Assembly: GCF_000023925.1 (NCBI RefSeq)
Contig: NC_013169.1
Coordinates: 1,674,001 to 1,738,000 of the forward strand
Direction: 5' to 3'
Length of the DNA: 64,000 bases
Source: Kytococcus sedentarius DSM 20547
GTDB taxonomy: Bacteria > Actinomycetota > Actinomycetes > Actinomycetales > Dermatophilaceae
The position numbers and the translations under genes were made by a program. The notes under the pieces were generated by a model. The model was not told the DNA's origin and did no database searches. It was given only the letters and a program-made list of their open reading frames with translations. Position 1 is the first letter of the stretch. Every line of letters begins with the position of its first letter. Positions 35,234 to 44,605 of the stretch are shown here, piece after piece.

Positions 35234-36592
35234 TCAGGAGCGAGGGCGCCGACGGGTGACCGCGCGCCCGCCTGTTGCGGGCTGCTTCCCACCGGTGCCA
35301 GCGGAACGAGCGCCCGCCGCCCGCGGGGAGCTCGAGCGGGTTCCGGCCGACCGGGTCGAGGCCGACCGAGCGCCGGCTGTTCGGGTGCGCGGCGAGCGGG
35401 TGCCGGACGAGCGCTTGCGTGCCCGCCCGGTCCCGGGAACCTGCGCCCGGGCGAAGGCGACGAGCACCCCCATCGCCCCCAGCGCGGCCACGAGGGCCGA
35501 GCCACCGGAGGAGACCAGCGGCAGGGGGACACCGATGATCGGCAGCAGGCCGATGACCGACCCGATGTTGATCATCGCCTGGCCCAGCAGCCACGCCATG
35601 ATCCCGCCGGTGGCGATGCGGGTGAACGTGTCCCGCGTGCCGGCGATCACCCGGTAGCAGACGAAGCCGATGGTTGCGAAGAGCCCGATCACCCCGCAGG
35701 CGCCGAGCATGCCGAGCTCCTCGCCGATGACGGCGAAGATGAAGTCGTTGTGCGGCTCGGGCAGGTAGAACCACTTCTCGCGGCTGGCCCCCAGACCGAC
35801 GCCCCACCAGCCACCGTCGGCCAAGGCGTACTCCCCGTGGACCTTCTGGTAGCAGTTCTCCTGGTGAGGGTCCGAGCAGTCGTTGAGCCACACCGCGATG
35901 CGCCCCATGCGGTTGCTCGAGGTCACCGCCAGCACCCCGGCCGCCGCGGCGGCGGCCCCGAGCCCGAGGCCCATCCACACCAGGGAGATCCCGGCCACCC
36001 ACAGCATGCCCACGGCGACGGCCAGCAGCACCAGCGCCGAACCGAGGTCCCGCCCCGCCAGCACGAGCCCCACGCAGATCGCCACCACCGGCACGACGAA
36101 GGGCACCATCAGGTGCAGGAACTCGCGCAGCCGTGGCACCTTGTGCGCCAGCAGGTAGGCCCCGCCCAGCACGAGTCCCAGCTTGAGGAACTCCGAGGGC
36201 TGCACGGTCTGCCCACCCACGAGGATCCAGTTGCGGTTCCCCTTGGCCGCCACGCCCAGCGGGGTGAACACCAGCGCCTGCAGGGCGATCGTCACCAGCA
36301 GCGCGGGCACGGCCAACCGGCGGATCCACGCCACGGGCAGGAACGCGATCACCGCGGCCCCGGCCAGACCCAGACCCGCGAAGGTGGCCTGCTTGACCCC
36401 CTCGGCGTAGCTCGACCCGGACTCGGAGAAGGAGGTCACCGACGAGGCCGAGAGGACCATCACCAGACCCAGCACCAGCAGGGCCAACGGGGCGGCGACC
36501 GCGAGGCGCGCCACGGTGACCGGCCGCTGCAGCCAGTCGGTGAACTGTTCCCAGCGCGAGACGTGCGTCCCCACGTGCGTGGCCTCAGCCAT
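35234..36592 (-). CDS. ftsW: Lipid II polymerase FtsW
   Basis: A 452-aa SEDS glycosyltransferase with about ten membrane helices that makes septal peptidoglycan with FtsI. Conserved blocks: ASSVTSFSESGSSY, GNRNWILVGGQTVQPSEFLKL, AGRDLGSALVLL, LADGGWWGVGLGASREKWFYLP with EPHNDFIFAVIGEELG, and PLPLVSSGGSALV. The last 60 residues are a basic tail of loose RSAGTR/RSASTR repeats, longer than usual. The ATG overlaps the murD stop by 8 bp. Confidence 0.95.
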   Translation of the reverse strand: MAEATHVGTHVSRWEQFTDWLQRPVTVARLAVAAPLALLVLGLVMVLSASSVTSFSESGSSYAEGVKQATFAGLGLAGAAVIAFLPVAWIRRLAVPALLVTIALQALVFTPLGVAAKGNRNWILVGGQTVQPSEFLKLGLVLGGAYLLAHKVPRLREFLHLMVPFVVPVVAICVGLVLAGRDLGSALVLLAVAVGMLWVAGISLVWMGLGLGAAAAAAGVLAVTSSNRMGRIAVWLNDCSDPHQENCYQKVHGEYALADGGWWGVGLGASREKWFYLPEPHNDFIFAVIGEELGMLGACGVIGLFATIGFVCYRVIAGTRDTFTRIATGGIMAWLLGQAMINIGSVIGLLPIIGVPLPLVSSGGSALVAALGAMGVLVAFARAQVPGTGRARKRSSGTRSPRTRTAGARSASTRSAGTRSSSPRAAGARSAGTGGKQPATGGRAVTRRRPRS

Positions 36593-38171
36593 CAGCCCGG
36601 TCGGGCCCGTCGTCCTGCCCGCCGTGGAGGCGCCGGACCTCCTGGGCGAACAGGTCCCCGCGCTCGCCGTAGTTGGAGAACATGTCGATCGACGCAGCGG
36701 CCGGGGCCAGCAGCACCATGTCGCCGGCGGCGGCGCGCGCGGTGGCGGCCGTCACCGCATCGGTCACGGCGCGGCGCGGGTCGGTGTGCTCGATGTGGTC
36801 GACGGGCACCTCGGGCGCGTGGCGGGCGACGGCCTCGGCGATCACCCGCGCGTCCTTGCCGAGCAGGACCACGGCCTGCAGCCGGTCGGCCACTGCGGCG
36901 ACCAGCTCGTCGACCTCCGCCCCCTTGAGGTCTCCCCCGGCCACCCACACGATGCGGTCGCTCGCGGTGAGCGCGGCGGCCGCGGCGTGCGGGTTGGTCG
37001 CCTTGGAGTCGTCCACCCAGGTGATGCCGTCGGCCACCAGCACGGTCTCCATGCGGTGCGGGTCCGCGCGGAAGGCGCGCAGGCCGGCGCGGATGGCGGC
37101 TGGCTGCACCCCGTGCGCGCGCGCCAGGGCCGCGGCCGCCAGCGCATTGGCCACCAGGTGCGGCGCGGGGGCCACACCATCGCGGGTCAGGTCCTCGAGC
37201 GTGCCCAGCTCGGCGGCGGAGTTCTGCCGGTCGTCCACGAAGGCGCGGTCGGCCAGGACGTCCTCGACCAGACCCAGCTCCGAGAGGCCCGGGGTGCCCA
37301 GGCCGAAACCGACCGCCCGGCAGCCCTCGACGACATCGGCCTGCTCCACCAGCGTCCGTGTGACCTCGTCCTGCACGTTGTACACGGCGGCCACCTGGGC
37401 GTTGTGGTGGATGCGCCCCTTGTCCCCGGCGTAGGCCTCGATGCTGCCGTGCCAGTCCACGTGGTCGGCCGCGATGTTCAGGACGCAGGACGCCTCCGGG
37501 GAGACGGTCCAGGTGTGGTGCAGCTGGAAGCTGGAGAGCTCCACGGCGATCGCCCCGAACCGGGTGGGGTCCAGGATCGCCTCCATGATCGGGGTACCGA
37601 CGTTCCCGGCGGCCACGGCGCGCTCGCCGCCCGCCTCGAGCATCGCGGTGAGCATGCGCACCACCGTGGTCTTGCCGTTGGTGCCGGTGACGCAGAGCCA
37701 CGGAGCGGCGCCCTGCGACGGGCGCATGCGCCAGGCGAGCTCGACCTCGCTCCACACCGGGATCCCGGCACGCCGGGCGGCCTCCAGCAGCGGTGTGGAG
37801 GGGCGCAGGCCCGGGGAGGTGACGACCACCTCGGCCCCCTGCTCGTCCAGCGCCTTTGTACACGCGGCGACCGCGTGGTCCCCGGTGGCGAACCAGCCGG
37901 CGGCGGCCTCCCCGGTGACGAGCTCGGCGCCCAGGATGCCCAGCAGCCGGGCGCGCTCGGCCAGCTGGGTGCCGGGCTCGGGCTCCTTGCCCTCCAGCAC
38001 CGTGACCCGGGCCTGCTGCTCCAGCAGGGCATCGGCCGCGGCGAAACCGCTGACCCCCAGACCGACGACCACCACTCGCAGCCCGGCCCAGTCGGCCTCC
38101 CGGCAGGTCAGGCGTCCGCCCCGCGGCTCCGGGCTGGCGAAGCCCGTCTCCAAGGGCACCAGCCCCGCCAT
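36585..38171 (-). CDS. murD: UDP-MurNAc-L-alanine-D-glutamate ligase
   Basis: A 528-aa Mur ligase adding D-Glu. The UDP-binding domain starts VVVVGLGVSGFAAADALL; the P-loop is VTGTNGKTTVVRML; the central motifs ELSSFQLHHTW, NIAADHVDWHGS and DDSKATNPHAAAAAL are standard MurD. It is about 50-70 residues longer than many MurD proteins, with extra residues at the N-terminus and in the middle. The ATG shares one base with the mraY stop (TGATG). Confidence 0.95.
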   Translation of the reverse strand: MAGLVPLETGFASPEPRGGRLTCREADWAGLRVVVVGLGVSGFAAADALLEQQARVTVLEGKEPEPGTQLAERARLLGILGAELVTGEAAAGWFATGDHAVAACTKALDEQGAEVVVTSPGLRPSTPLLEAARRAGIPVWSEVELAWRMRPSQGAAPWLCVTGTNGKTTVVRMLTAMLEAGGERAVAAGNVGTPIMEAILDPTRFGAIAVELSSFQLHHTWTVSPEASCVLNIAADHVDWHGSIEAYAGDKGRIHHNAQVAAVYNVQDEVTRTLVEQADVVEGCRAVGFGLGTPGLSELGLVEDVLADRAFVDDRQNSAAELGTLEDLTRDGVAPAPHLVANALAAAALARAHGVQPAAIRAGLRAFRADPHRMETVLVADGITWVDDSKATNPHAAAAALTASDRIVWVAGGDLKGAEVDELVAAVADRLQAVVLLGKDARVIAEAVARHAPEVPVDHIEHTDPRRAVTDAVTAATARAAAGDMVLLAPAAASIDMFSNYGERGDLFAQEVRRLHGGQDDGPDRADG

Positions 38172-39247
38172 CAGCGCACCAGCCAGTCGGTGTAGAACAA
38201 CGCCATGCCGGCGCCGACGAACAGGCCGCCGAGGATCCAGAAGCGGATCACGACGTTCACCTCGGGCCAGCCGAGCATCTCGAAGTGGTGGTGGATGGGG
38301 GTCATCTTGAACACGCGCTTTCCGGTGGACTTGAACGAGCCCACCTGGATCATGACCGAGATGGTCTCCATGACGAAGACACCGGCGATCACGACGACCA
38401 GCAGCTCGGTGCGGGTCACGATGGCCACGCCGGCCAGTGCCCCGCCCAGGGCCAGCGACCCGGTGTCACCCATGAAGATCTTGGCCGGGGAGGCGTTCCA
38501 CCACAGGAAGCCGATGCAGGCACCGGCCACCGAGGCGCAGATGACCGCGACGTCCAGCGGGTCGCGGACGGTGTAGCAGGCCCCGGTGTCCACCATCGAG
38601 CAGTTCTGGGAGAACTGGAAGAACGCGATGAGGGTGTAGGCGGCGAAGACGATGGCTGCCAGACCGGTCAGCAGCCCGTCCAGTCCGTCGGTGAGGTTGG
38701 TGCCGTTGGACATGCCGGCGATGATCAGCCCGGCCCACAGCACGAAGAGCAGCACCCCGCCGACGGCGCCGGCGGCAGCCAGGTCGAAGGGGGTGTCGCG
38801 CACCCACGAGATGGCGGTGCTCGCCGGGGTGGCCCCGTCGGCGTTGGGGAACTGCAGCGCCAGCACCGCGAACACGGTGGCCACGGTGAACTGGGCGATG
38901 AGCTTCTGCACCGAGGTCAGGCCCAGGTTGTGCTTGCGCGCGATCTTCAGGTAGTCGTCGGCGAACCCGATGGCGCCCATGCCGACCATGAGGAACATGA
39001 GCAGCACTCCCGTCCAGGACGGCGGTTCCCACCGGGCCAGCAGGGCCGCGACGTAGCCCAGGACCGCGGCGACCACGATCACGAACCCGCCCATGGTGGG
39101 CGTGCCGAGCTTCACGTGGTGCGAGGTGGGCCCGTCGTCCCGGATGTACTGCCCGTAGCGCTTGGACTGCAGGTAGCGGATGAAGGCGGGCATGCCCAGG
39201 AGCACGACCAGCAGCGACACCGCTGCCCCGACGACGACGCCGATCAC
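38171..39247 (-). CDS. mraY: Phospho-MurNAc-pentapeptide transferase MraY
   Basis: A 358-aa membrane enzyme, about ten helices, that transfers phospho-MurNAc-pentapeptide to undecaprenyl phosphate to give lipid I. The substrate loop KLGTPTMGG, catalytic GFADDYLKI, SNGTNLTDGLDGL, FMGDTGSLALGGALA and the C-terminal KRVFKMTPIHHHFE are intact. GTG start, overlapping the murF stop as GTGA. Confidence 0.97.
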   Translation of the reverse strand: MIGVVVGAAVSLLVVLLGMPAFIRYLQSKRYGQYIRDDGPTSHHVKLGTPTMGGFVIVVAAVLGYVAALLARWEPPSWTGVLLMFLMVGMGAIGFADDYLKIARKHNLGLTSVQKLIAQFTVATVFAVLALQFPNADGATPASTAISWVRDTPFDLAAAGAVGGVLLFVLWAGLIIAGMSNGTNLTDGLDGLLTGLAAIVFAAYTLIAFFQFSQNCSMVDTGACYTVRDPLDVAVICASVAGACIGFLWWNASPAKIFMGDTGSLALGGALAGVAIVTRTELLVVVIAGVFVMETISVMIQVGSFKSTGKRVFKMTPIHHHFEMLGWPEVNVVIRFWILGGLFVGAGMALFYTDWLVR

Positions 39248-40671
39248 GCGACCACTCCTGCGACCTGGTCACCGAGCACGCGCATCCCGGAGTCCCGGGA
39301 GGACTTGAACAGGACGACGTCCTGGTCCACCAGCTGGTCCTCCAACACGCTGCGGGCCTCCTCGGAATCGTGCACGCTGATCACCACGGGCCCATCCTGC
39401 CCTGCCGCGGTGGAGACGTCGTGGACTCCCTCGCCGATGGGTGCGGCCGTGTCGCCCACCACCAGAACGACGTCCACGCCCACCTCGGCGGCGTGGCGCC
39501 CCACCTCACGGTGTCGTGCCGCAGAGTCCGGGCCCAGCTCGAGCATGCCGGCCAGCACCGCCCAGGTGCGGCGGCCGTGTGCCATGTCACGCAGTGCGGT
39601 GAGGGCAGCCCGCATCGACTCGGGGTTCGCGTTGTAGCCGTCGTTGATGACCATCACCCCGTCGGGGCGCTCGGTGACCTCCATGCGCCAGCGACTGATG
39701 GCCTCCGCGCGGGACAGGGCGGCCACCGCATCGGCGGTGTCCACACCCACGTGCCGGACGGCCAGGAGGACGGCCAGGGCGTTGGCGGCCATGTGGGCCC
39801 CCCGCACCCGCAGGTGCACCGGGTGGCGCTCGGTCCCGCCCTGCCCGCGCACGGCCACGGTGAAGCGCGCCCGGCCGGCCTCGTCCAACGCGAGGTCCTC
39901 GGCCCAGGCGGTCACGGACTCGTCACGGACGGCCCGGTCCGCATCGAGGGAGAAGTACTGCACCTCACCCGAGGTGACGCGCTCCGACATGGCCGCCACC
40001 AACGGGTCGTCGGCGTTCAGGACGGCCAGCCCGTCGGCCGGGAGCCCCTCGACGATGGCGGCCTTCGTGTCGGCGATCCCCTGCTGGCTGCCGAAGCCCC
40101 CCAGGTGCGCCGACCCCACGTTGAGCACGATGCCGACGCGCGGCGGCGCGATGGCCGTCAGGTACGCGATGTGGCCGGGCCCCGAGGCGCCCATCTCGGC
40201 GACGAGGTACTCCGTGGTGGGCTCGATCCGGCACACCGTCAGCGGGACGCCCACCTCGGAGTTGTAGGACTCGATGGGGGCGATGGTGGGCCCGGCCTCG
40301 GCCAGCACCTGCCCCAACAGGTCCTTGGTGGAGGTCTTGCCCGAGGAGCCCGTCACCGCGACGACCTGCAGGTCGGGCAGCTCGTCGACCATCCAGCGCG
40401 CCAGGCGGGCGAAGGCCTCCTGCACGTCCGGCACCAGCACGTACGTGCCGGGGACCTCGCGCTCCGCGAGCGAGGCGACGGCACCGTTCCCCAGTGCAGC
40501 CTCGACGAAGTCGTGGCCGTCGGCGCTCTCTCCACGGCGGGCCACGTAGAGCGAGCCCGCCTCGGCCAGGCGCGAGTCGGTCACGACGGGGCCCGTGAGG
40601 ACCAGCTCCCCGTCACCGGCGAGCGTGCCGCCCACCACCTGGGCGAGCTGTCGGGTGGTCAGCTGGATCAC
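39244..40671 (-). CDS. murF: UDP-MurNAc-tripeptide-D-Ala-D-Ala ligase
   Basis: A 475-aa Mur ligase that adds D-Ala-D-Ala. The MurF-type P-loop VTGSSGKTSTKDLL, YNSEVGVPLTVC, EMGASGPGHIAYL, NVGSAHL and the C-terminal NDGYNANPESMRAAL identify MurF rather than MurE. GTG start overlaps the ftsI stop directly (GTGA), which means no murE gene stands between ftsI and murF as it does in most actinobacteria. Confidence 0.95.
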   Translation of the reverse strand: MIQLTTRQLAQVVGGTLAGDGELVLTGPVVTDSRLAEAGSLYVARRGESADGHDFVEAALGNGAVASLAEREVPGTYVLVPDVQEAFARLARWMVDELPDLQVVAVTGSSGKTSTKDLLGQVLAEAGPTIAPIESYNSEVGVPLTVCRIEPTTEYLVAEMGASGPGHIAYLTAIAPPRVGIVLNVGSAHLGGFGSQQGIADTKAAIVEGLPADGLAVLNADDPLVAAMSERVTSGEVQYFSLDADRAVRDESVTAWAEDLALDEAGRARFTVAVRGQGGTERHPVHLRVRGAHMAANALAVLLAVRHVGVDTADAVAALSRAEAISRWRMEVTERPDGVMVINDGYNANPESMRAALTALRDMAHGRRTWAVLAGMLELGPDSAARHREVGRHAAEVGVDVVLVVGDTAAPIGEGVHDVSTAAGQDGPVVISVHDSEEARSVLEDQLVDQDVVLFKSSRDSGMRVLGDQVAGVVA

Positions 40672-42659
40672 GGGGTCTGCTCCTGGGGTTTGGACGGGGT
40701 CGAGCCTGCATTCTCCCCCGACTCCGGGGAGGGGGACGCACTGCCATCGGCGCCGGTGGTCGTGGCCGGGGCGGAGCCGCCGGCGTCGGGCTCCTCGGAC
40801 CCCGCGGAGGGCCCGGACCCGCTCGGGCCACCGGAGGAGTCCTCGCCCACCAGGTCGTTGGGGTCGTAGCTCAGCGGCGGGTACTCGGCCTCCCGCGACG
40901 AGGGCGCCACGCCCTCCTGGCGCAGGGCGAACCCCATCAGCTCGGAGAAGACCGGCCCGGCGACCACACCACCCCAGGGGGACACCTCGGGCTTCTGCAC
41001 GGTCACGCTCACCACCAGCTCCGGGTCGTCGGCCGGCGCGTACCCGGCGAAGGACGCGGTGACGCCGTCGTAGCCGCCCTTCTCGGGGTCGTAGCGCTGG
41101 GCCGTGGAGGTCTTGCCGGCCACGGCGTACCCGGGGACGGCCGCCTGCGGGGCGGTGCCCTCCTCGGTGGGGACGGCCGTGAGCATGCGCGACACCGCAT
41201 CGGCGGTCTGCTCGCTGACCACGCGCGTGCCCGCATCGCGCTCGGTGGGCTCCCACTCGCCGCCCTCCTCGCGGGTGGCGGCGACCAGGCGCGGCTTCAC
41301 GCGCACGCCGTCGTTGGCGAGCGTCTGGAAGACCGTGTTCTGCTGGATGGCGGTGGCCGAGACGCCCTGGCCGAACATGACCGTGAAGTACTGCGTGTCG
41401 CTCCACGTGTCCGGGTCGGCGAGGATGCCGGACGACTCACCGGGGAAGCCCAGCCCCGAGCCCTCCCCCAGCCCGAAGCCCTTCATGTAGTCGTGGAGGC
41501 GGTCGCGGCCGAGCTCCTCACCGGCCATGATCGTGCCGATGTTGGAGGAGGTCGCCAGCGCGCCGGCGAAGGTCAGGTAGCGGTTGCCCGGGAAGTCGTG
41601 GGAGTCCTTGAACTCCTTGTCGGCCCGCGGCAGCCGGTTGGGTACCACGAGCTTGGTCTCCGGGGCCACCAGGCCCTCCTCCAGTGCGGCCGCGGCCGTG
41701 ATCACCTTGCCGGTGGAGCCGGGCTCGAACACCTCGGTGAAGATCGGGTTCTGCCGGTCGCGGGGGTCCTCGACCTTGCCCTTCGGGTCAAACCCCGGGT
41801 AGGAGGCGGCCGCGAGCACGTCGCCGTTGGTGCGCTGCACCACGGCCGTGCCGGAGAGGCCGCCCATGTCCTGGACGCGCTTCGCGAGCAGCTCCTCGGC
41901 CTTGAACTGGATGTCGGCGTCGATGGTGAGCTGCACGTCGCGGCCCGACTGGGCCTCGCTGATGTCCACCGCGGTGGTCGCGATGCGCCCACCGGTGGCC
42001 GACCGCTGGTAGGCAATGGTGCCCGGGGTCCCCGACAGGGTCTTCTCCGCCACGGCCTCGATGCCGCCGGAGCCCACCTGCTGGGCGTTCACCCAGCCGA
42101 TGAGGGGCGCGGACGTGGAGCCCAGCGGGTAGGTGCGCACGCTGGAGGGCTCGGAGCGCACGCCCGGCAGCCGGAGCTCCTGGACCGCCCGCCAGTCGGT
42201 GGGGGTGACGTCCTTGGCCACGTAGAGGAACCGCCCGGGAGCGTCTTCGATCCGCTTCTGGAGCTCGGCGGCGTCGAGCTGAAGGACCTCGGCCAGCGCC
42301 TCGGCGCTGCCCTGGGCCCCGGAGTCGAGTCCCCGCTTCTCGCTTCCCTTGAAGTCCCGCAGCAACTCGGGGTCCGCGGTGACGTGCCGGGTCGAGACGC
42401 TGCGAGCGAGCACGGTGCCCGAGGAGTCCGTCACCGCGCCGCGCAGTGCCGGGACGCGCTCGGTGTGCATGCGCGAGGCCATGGCCGTCTCGGCGAGGGC
42501 CGGCCCGTCGAGGGCCTGCAGGCGGAAGAGCTGGCCGACGAACAGCGTGAACACGAAGGTGGCCACCACCAGCAACCAGCGCGCACGGCGGACCGGGTGC
42601 CCGGGCGCCGCGCTGCTGGTCCGGCGCCGGGAGCGGCGACGGGTCTGGGTCACGGTCAT
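40668..42659 (-). CDS. ftsI: Septal transpeptidase FtsI/PbpB (class B PBP)
   Basis: A 663-aa class B penicillin-binding protein: basic N-terminus, one membrane anchor (WLLVVATFVFTLFVGQLF), pedestal domain with RGAVTDSSGTVLA, and transpeptidase domain. The nucleophile is Ser315 in EPGSTGK (SxxK), the second motif is Ser371-Ser372-Asn373 in ATSSNIGT, but the third reads Lys516-Thr517-Ser518 (VAGKTSTAQ) where KTG or KSG is usual. The C-terminal 70 residues are a Gly/Ser/Pro/Glu-rich tail. It works with FtsW at the septum. Confidence 0.95.
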   Translation of the reverse strand: MTVTQTRRRSRRRTSSAAPGHPVRRARWLLVVATFVFTLFVGQLFRLQALDGPALAETAMASRMHTERVPALRGAVTDSSGTVLARSVSTRHVTADPELLRDFKGSEKRGLDSGAQGSAEALAEVLQLDAAELQKRIEDAPGRFLYVAKDVTPTDWRAVQELRLPGVRSEPSSVRTYPLGSTSAPLIGWVNAQQVGSGGIEAVAEKTLSGTPGTIAYQRSATGGRIATTAVDISEAQSGRDVQLTIDADIQFKAEELLAKRVQDMGGLSGTAVVQRTNGDVLAAASYPGFDPKGKVEDPRDRQNPIFTEVFEPGSTGKVITAAAALEEGLVAPETKLVVPNRLPRADKEFKDSHDFPGNRYLTFAGALATSSNIGTIMAGEELGRDRLHDYMKGFGLGEGSGLGFPGESSGILADPDTWSDTQYFTVMFGQGVSATAIQQNTVFQTLANDGVRVKPRLVAATREEGGEWEPTERDAGTRVVSEQTADAVSRMLTAVPTEEGTAPQAAVPGYAVAGKTSTAQRYDPEKGGYDGVTASFAGYAPADDPELVVSVTVQKPEVSPWGGVVAGPVFSELMGFALRQEGVAPSSREAEYPPLSYDPNDLVGEDSSGGPSGSGPSAGSEEPDAGGSAPATTTGADGSASPSPESGENAGSTPSKPQEQTP

Positions 42660-42677
42660 GCGGTGGTCTCTCGCTGA

Positions 42678-43394
42678 TCAGTCGGAGGCGGGGGTGGACT
42701 TCTGGCTGGGCTGCGCGGTGGGCTCGTCGTCGGCCTTCTTCGCCGGCTTCTTCTCGGCGGGCTTCTTCTTGGCGGGCTCGTCCTTCTTGGCCTGGTTCGA
42801 CTCCTCGCCCTTGTCGTCCTTCTCGTCGGACTCGTCAGCGGGCGCACCGCCCGCCCCGTTGCCCGCGCCGTTGTCCGCCGCCGATGCGGGGGCCTGGGGG
42901 GCGGCCTCGGCCTCCCCCAGCACGGCCCCGGTCTCGGGGTCGACGTAGCCCATCGTGCCAGCCGGCACCATGCCCAGCTGCTCGGCGCGCGCCGAGAGCT
43001 GCTCGGGGGAGCTCATCTCGTCGACCTGTGCCTCCACGGACAACCGGGTCTCGGTGGCCTGCCGGTGGGAGGACTGGGCCTCGGCGAGGTGGAAGGCCCC
43101 CTCGCCGCGGGCGGTGTTGAAGACCAGGGAGGCGACCATGGCCGCGACCACGATGAGGACGCACAGGAGGGCGAACGCCTTGTGCGAGCAGGTGCTGACG
43201 TACCCGCGGGCCGAGCGCATGCCGGCCCCGGCCACGCAGCCGACAGCACGGCCCCAGTCCGCCGGACGCAGGGCCGACAGCGACGGGGCCGCCGTGCGCG
43301 ACGGGCGAGTTCCACGGCCCGGGGCCGGGCGGGTGACACCCCGGCCACGCAGCCCTCGCAGACCCCTCGGGCCACTCCACGGTGCTGTGGTCAT
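42678..43394 (-). CDS. ftsL: FtsL-like division protein
   Basis: A 238-aa bitopic protein in the ftsL position. About 70 basic cytosolic residues precede one membrane helix ([21 protein letters not shown]), then a short extracytoplasmic coiled region ending [20 protein letters not shown], the actinobacterial FtsL signature, and an acidic/Lys-rich tail ([18 protein letters not shown]). It would form the FtsQ-FtsL-FtsB complex. ATG overlaps the rsmH stop (ATGA). Sequence similarity is weak outside the signature, as usual for FtsL. Confidence 0.82.
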   Translation of the reverse strand: MTTAPWSGPRGLRGLRGRGVTRPAPGRGTRPSRTAAPSLSALRPADWGRAVGCVAGAGMRSARGYVSTCSHKAFALLCVLIVVAAMVASLVFNTARGEGAFHLAEAQSSHRQATETRLSVEAQVDEMSSPEQLSARAEQLGMVPAGTMGYVDPETGAVLGEAEAAPQAPASAADNGAGNGAGGAPADESDEKDDKGEESNQAKKDEPAKKKPAEKKPAKKADDEPTAQPSQKSTPASD

Positions 43395-44398
43395 CGGTTC
43401 CCCCTCCCGGAGGGTCGGTCGGTGGTGCGGGTGCGCTCGGCCACGCGCAGGCGGGCCGAGCTGGACCGGCGGTTCACGGCGCGCTCCCCCTCATCGGGCT
43501 GCTCGGCCCCACGCGTGGCCAGGCGCAGCCACGGTGCGTGCTCGGGCAGCTCCACGGGCAGGCCCTCCGGCGCGCTCGAGGTGGCCCCCGCGGCGAAGGC
43601 CTGCTTGGTGAGGCGGTCCTCCAGCGAGTGGTAGGAGAGAACGGCCAGTCGTCCGCCGACGGCCAGGTGGTCCAGCGCGCGGTGCACGGTGGTCGCCCAG
43701 ATGGACAGCTCGCTGTTCACCTCGATGCGGAGGGCCTGGAAGGTGCGCTTGGCCGGGTGTCCCCCGGTGCGCTGTGAGGCCGCGGGCACGGTGCGCTCCA
43801 GCAGCTCCACGAGGCGCGCCGAGTCGGTGAACGGCTCGGTCTCCCGCTCTCGCAACACGGCGGAGGCGATCTTGCCGGCGAAGCGCTCCTCGCCGTACTC
43901 CTTGAGCACACGAGCCAGGTCGCCGTGGCCATAGGTGTTCAGCACGTCCGCGGCCGATTGCCCGACCGTCGGGTTCATGCGCATGTCCAGCGGGGCGTTG
44001 CGGGAGTATGAGAAGCCGCGGCCGACCTCGTCGAGCTGCAGGGAGGAGACGCCCAGGTCGAACAGCATCGACTGCGCGGAGTCCACGCCCAGTCGATCCA
44101 GTGCCGGGCCCACCTCGTCGTAGGTGCCGTGGTGGGCCACGAAGCGGTGACCGAACCGGGCCAGTCGCTCGCTGGCGAGCTCGATGGCCTGCGGGTCGCG
44201 GTCGATGCCCACCACCCGTGCGTGGCCGAAGCGCTCCAGCAGGGCCTCGGCGTGGCCACCCATGCCCAGGGTGCCGTCCAGGTGCACTGCACCGTCGACC
44301 CCGTCCAGGGCCGGGGCCAGGAGGTCGAGGATGCGGGGCAGCATCACCGGGACGTGCCGGGTGCTGGTGGGCGGCTGGCCGTCGGTGGGTGTGGTCAT
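43391..44398 (-). CDS. rsmH: 16S rRNA m4C1402 methyltransferase RsmH (MraW)
   Basis: A 335-aa SAM-dependent methyltransferase acting on 16S rRNA C1402. [15 protein letters not shown] at the N-terminus, [18 protein letters not shown] (SAM site), [31 protein letters not shown] and the C-terminal [14 protein letters not shown] are standard. A strong GGAGAGGAGG precedes ATG. It follows mraZ after a 207-bp gap. Confidence 0.97.
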   Translation of the reverse strand: MTTPTDGQPPTSTRHVPVMLPRILDLLAPALDGVDGAVHLDGTLGMGGHAEALLERFGHARVVGIDRDPQAIELASERLARFGHRFVAHHGTYDEVGPALDRLGVDSAQSMLFDLGVSSLQLDEVGRGFSYSRNAPLDMRMNPTVGQSAADVLNTYGHGDLARVLKEYGEERFAGKIASAVLRERETEPFTDSARLVELLERTVPAASQRTGGHPAKRTFQALRIEVNSELSIWATTVHRALDHLAVGGRLAVLSYHSLEDRLTKQAFAAGATSSAPEGLPVELPEHAPWLRLATRGAEQPDEGERAVNRRSSSARLRVAERTRTTDRPSGRGNR

Positions 44399-44605
44399 TG
44401 CCCCTCCTCTCCTGCAGTGGGTCCGGTCGGTGTCGCGGTGGTCCGGGTGGGTCTGGCGGATGTCTCGGTCTGGGTGGGCGGGTGTCGTGGTCGGGCTGGT
44501 CGGCCGGGGTGCGGGCCGGCCTGCTGGGCGGGTCCCCTCCGGCTGCGCCCGGCACCGGGGAAGGTGTGCCGGATGCGGCGCGGCGGGGGCCGGCCCAGCA
44601 GGACG
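44399..44605 (-). other. mraZ-rsmH intergenic leader, C-rich and G-poor
   Basis: 207 bp without a gene between two genes of the same operon. On the transcribed-RNA strand the part nearest rsmH (about 44409-44500) is rich in C and A and poor in G and U, with few possible hairpins, a composition typical of Rho-utilisation sites. No promoter hexamer is convincing. Confidence 0.4.
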
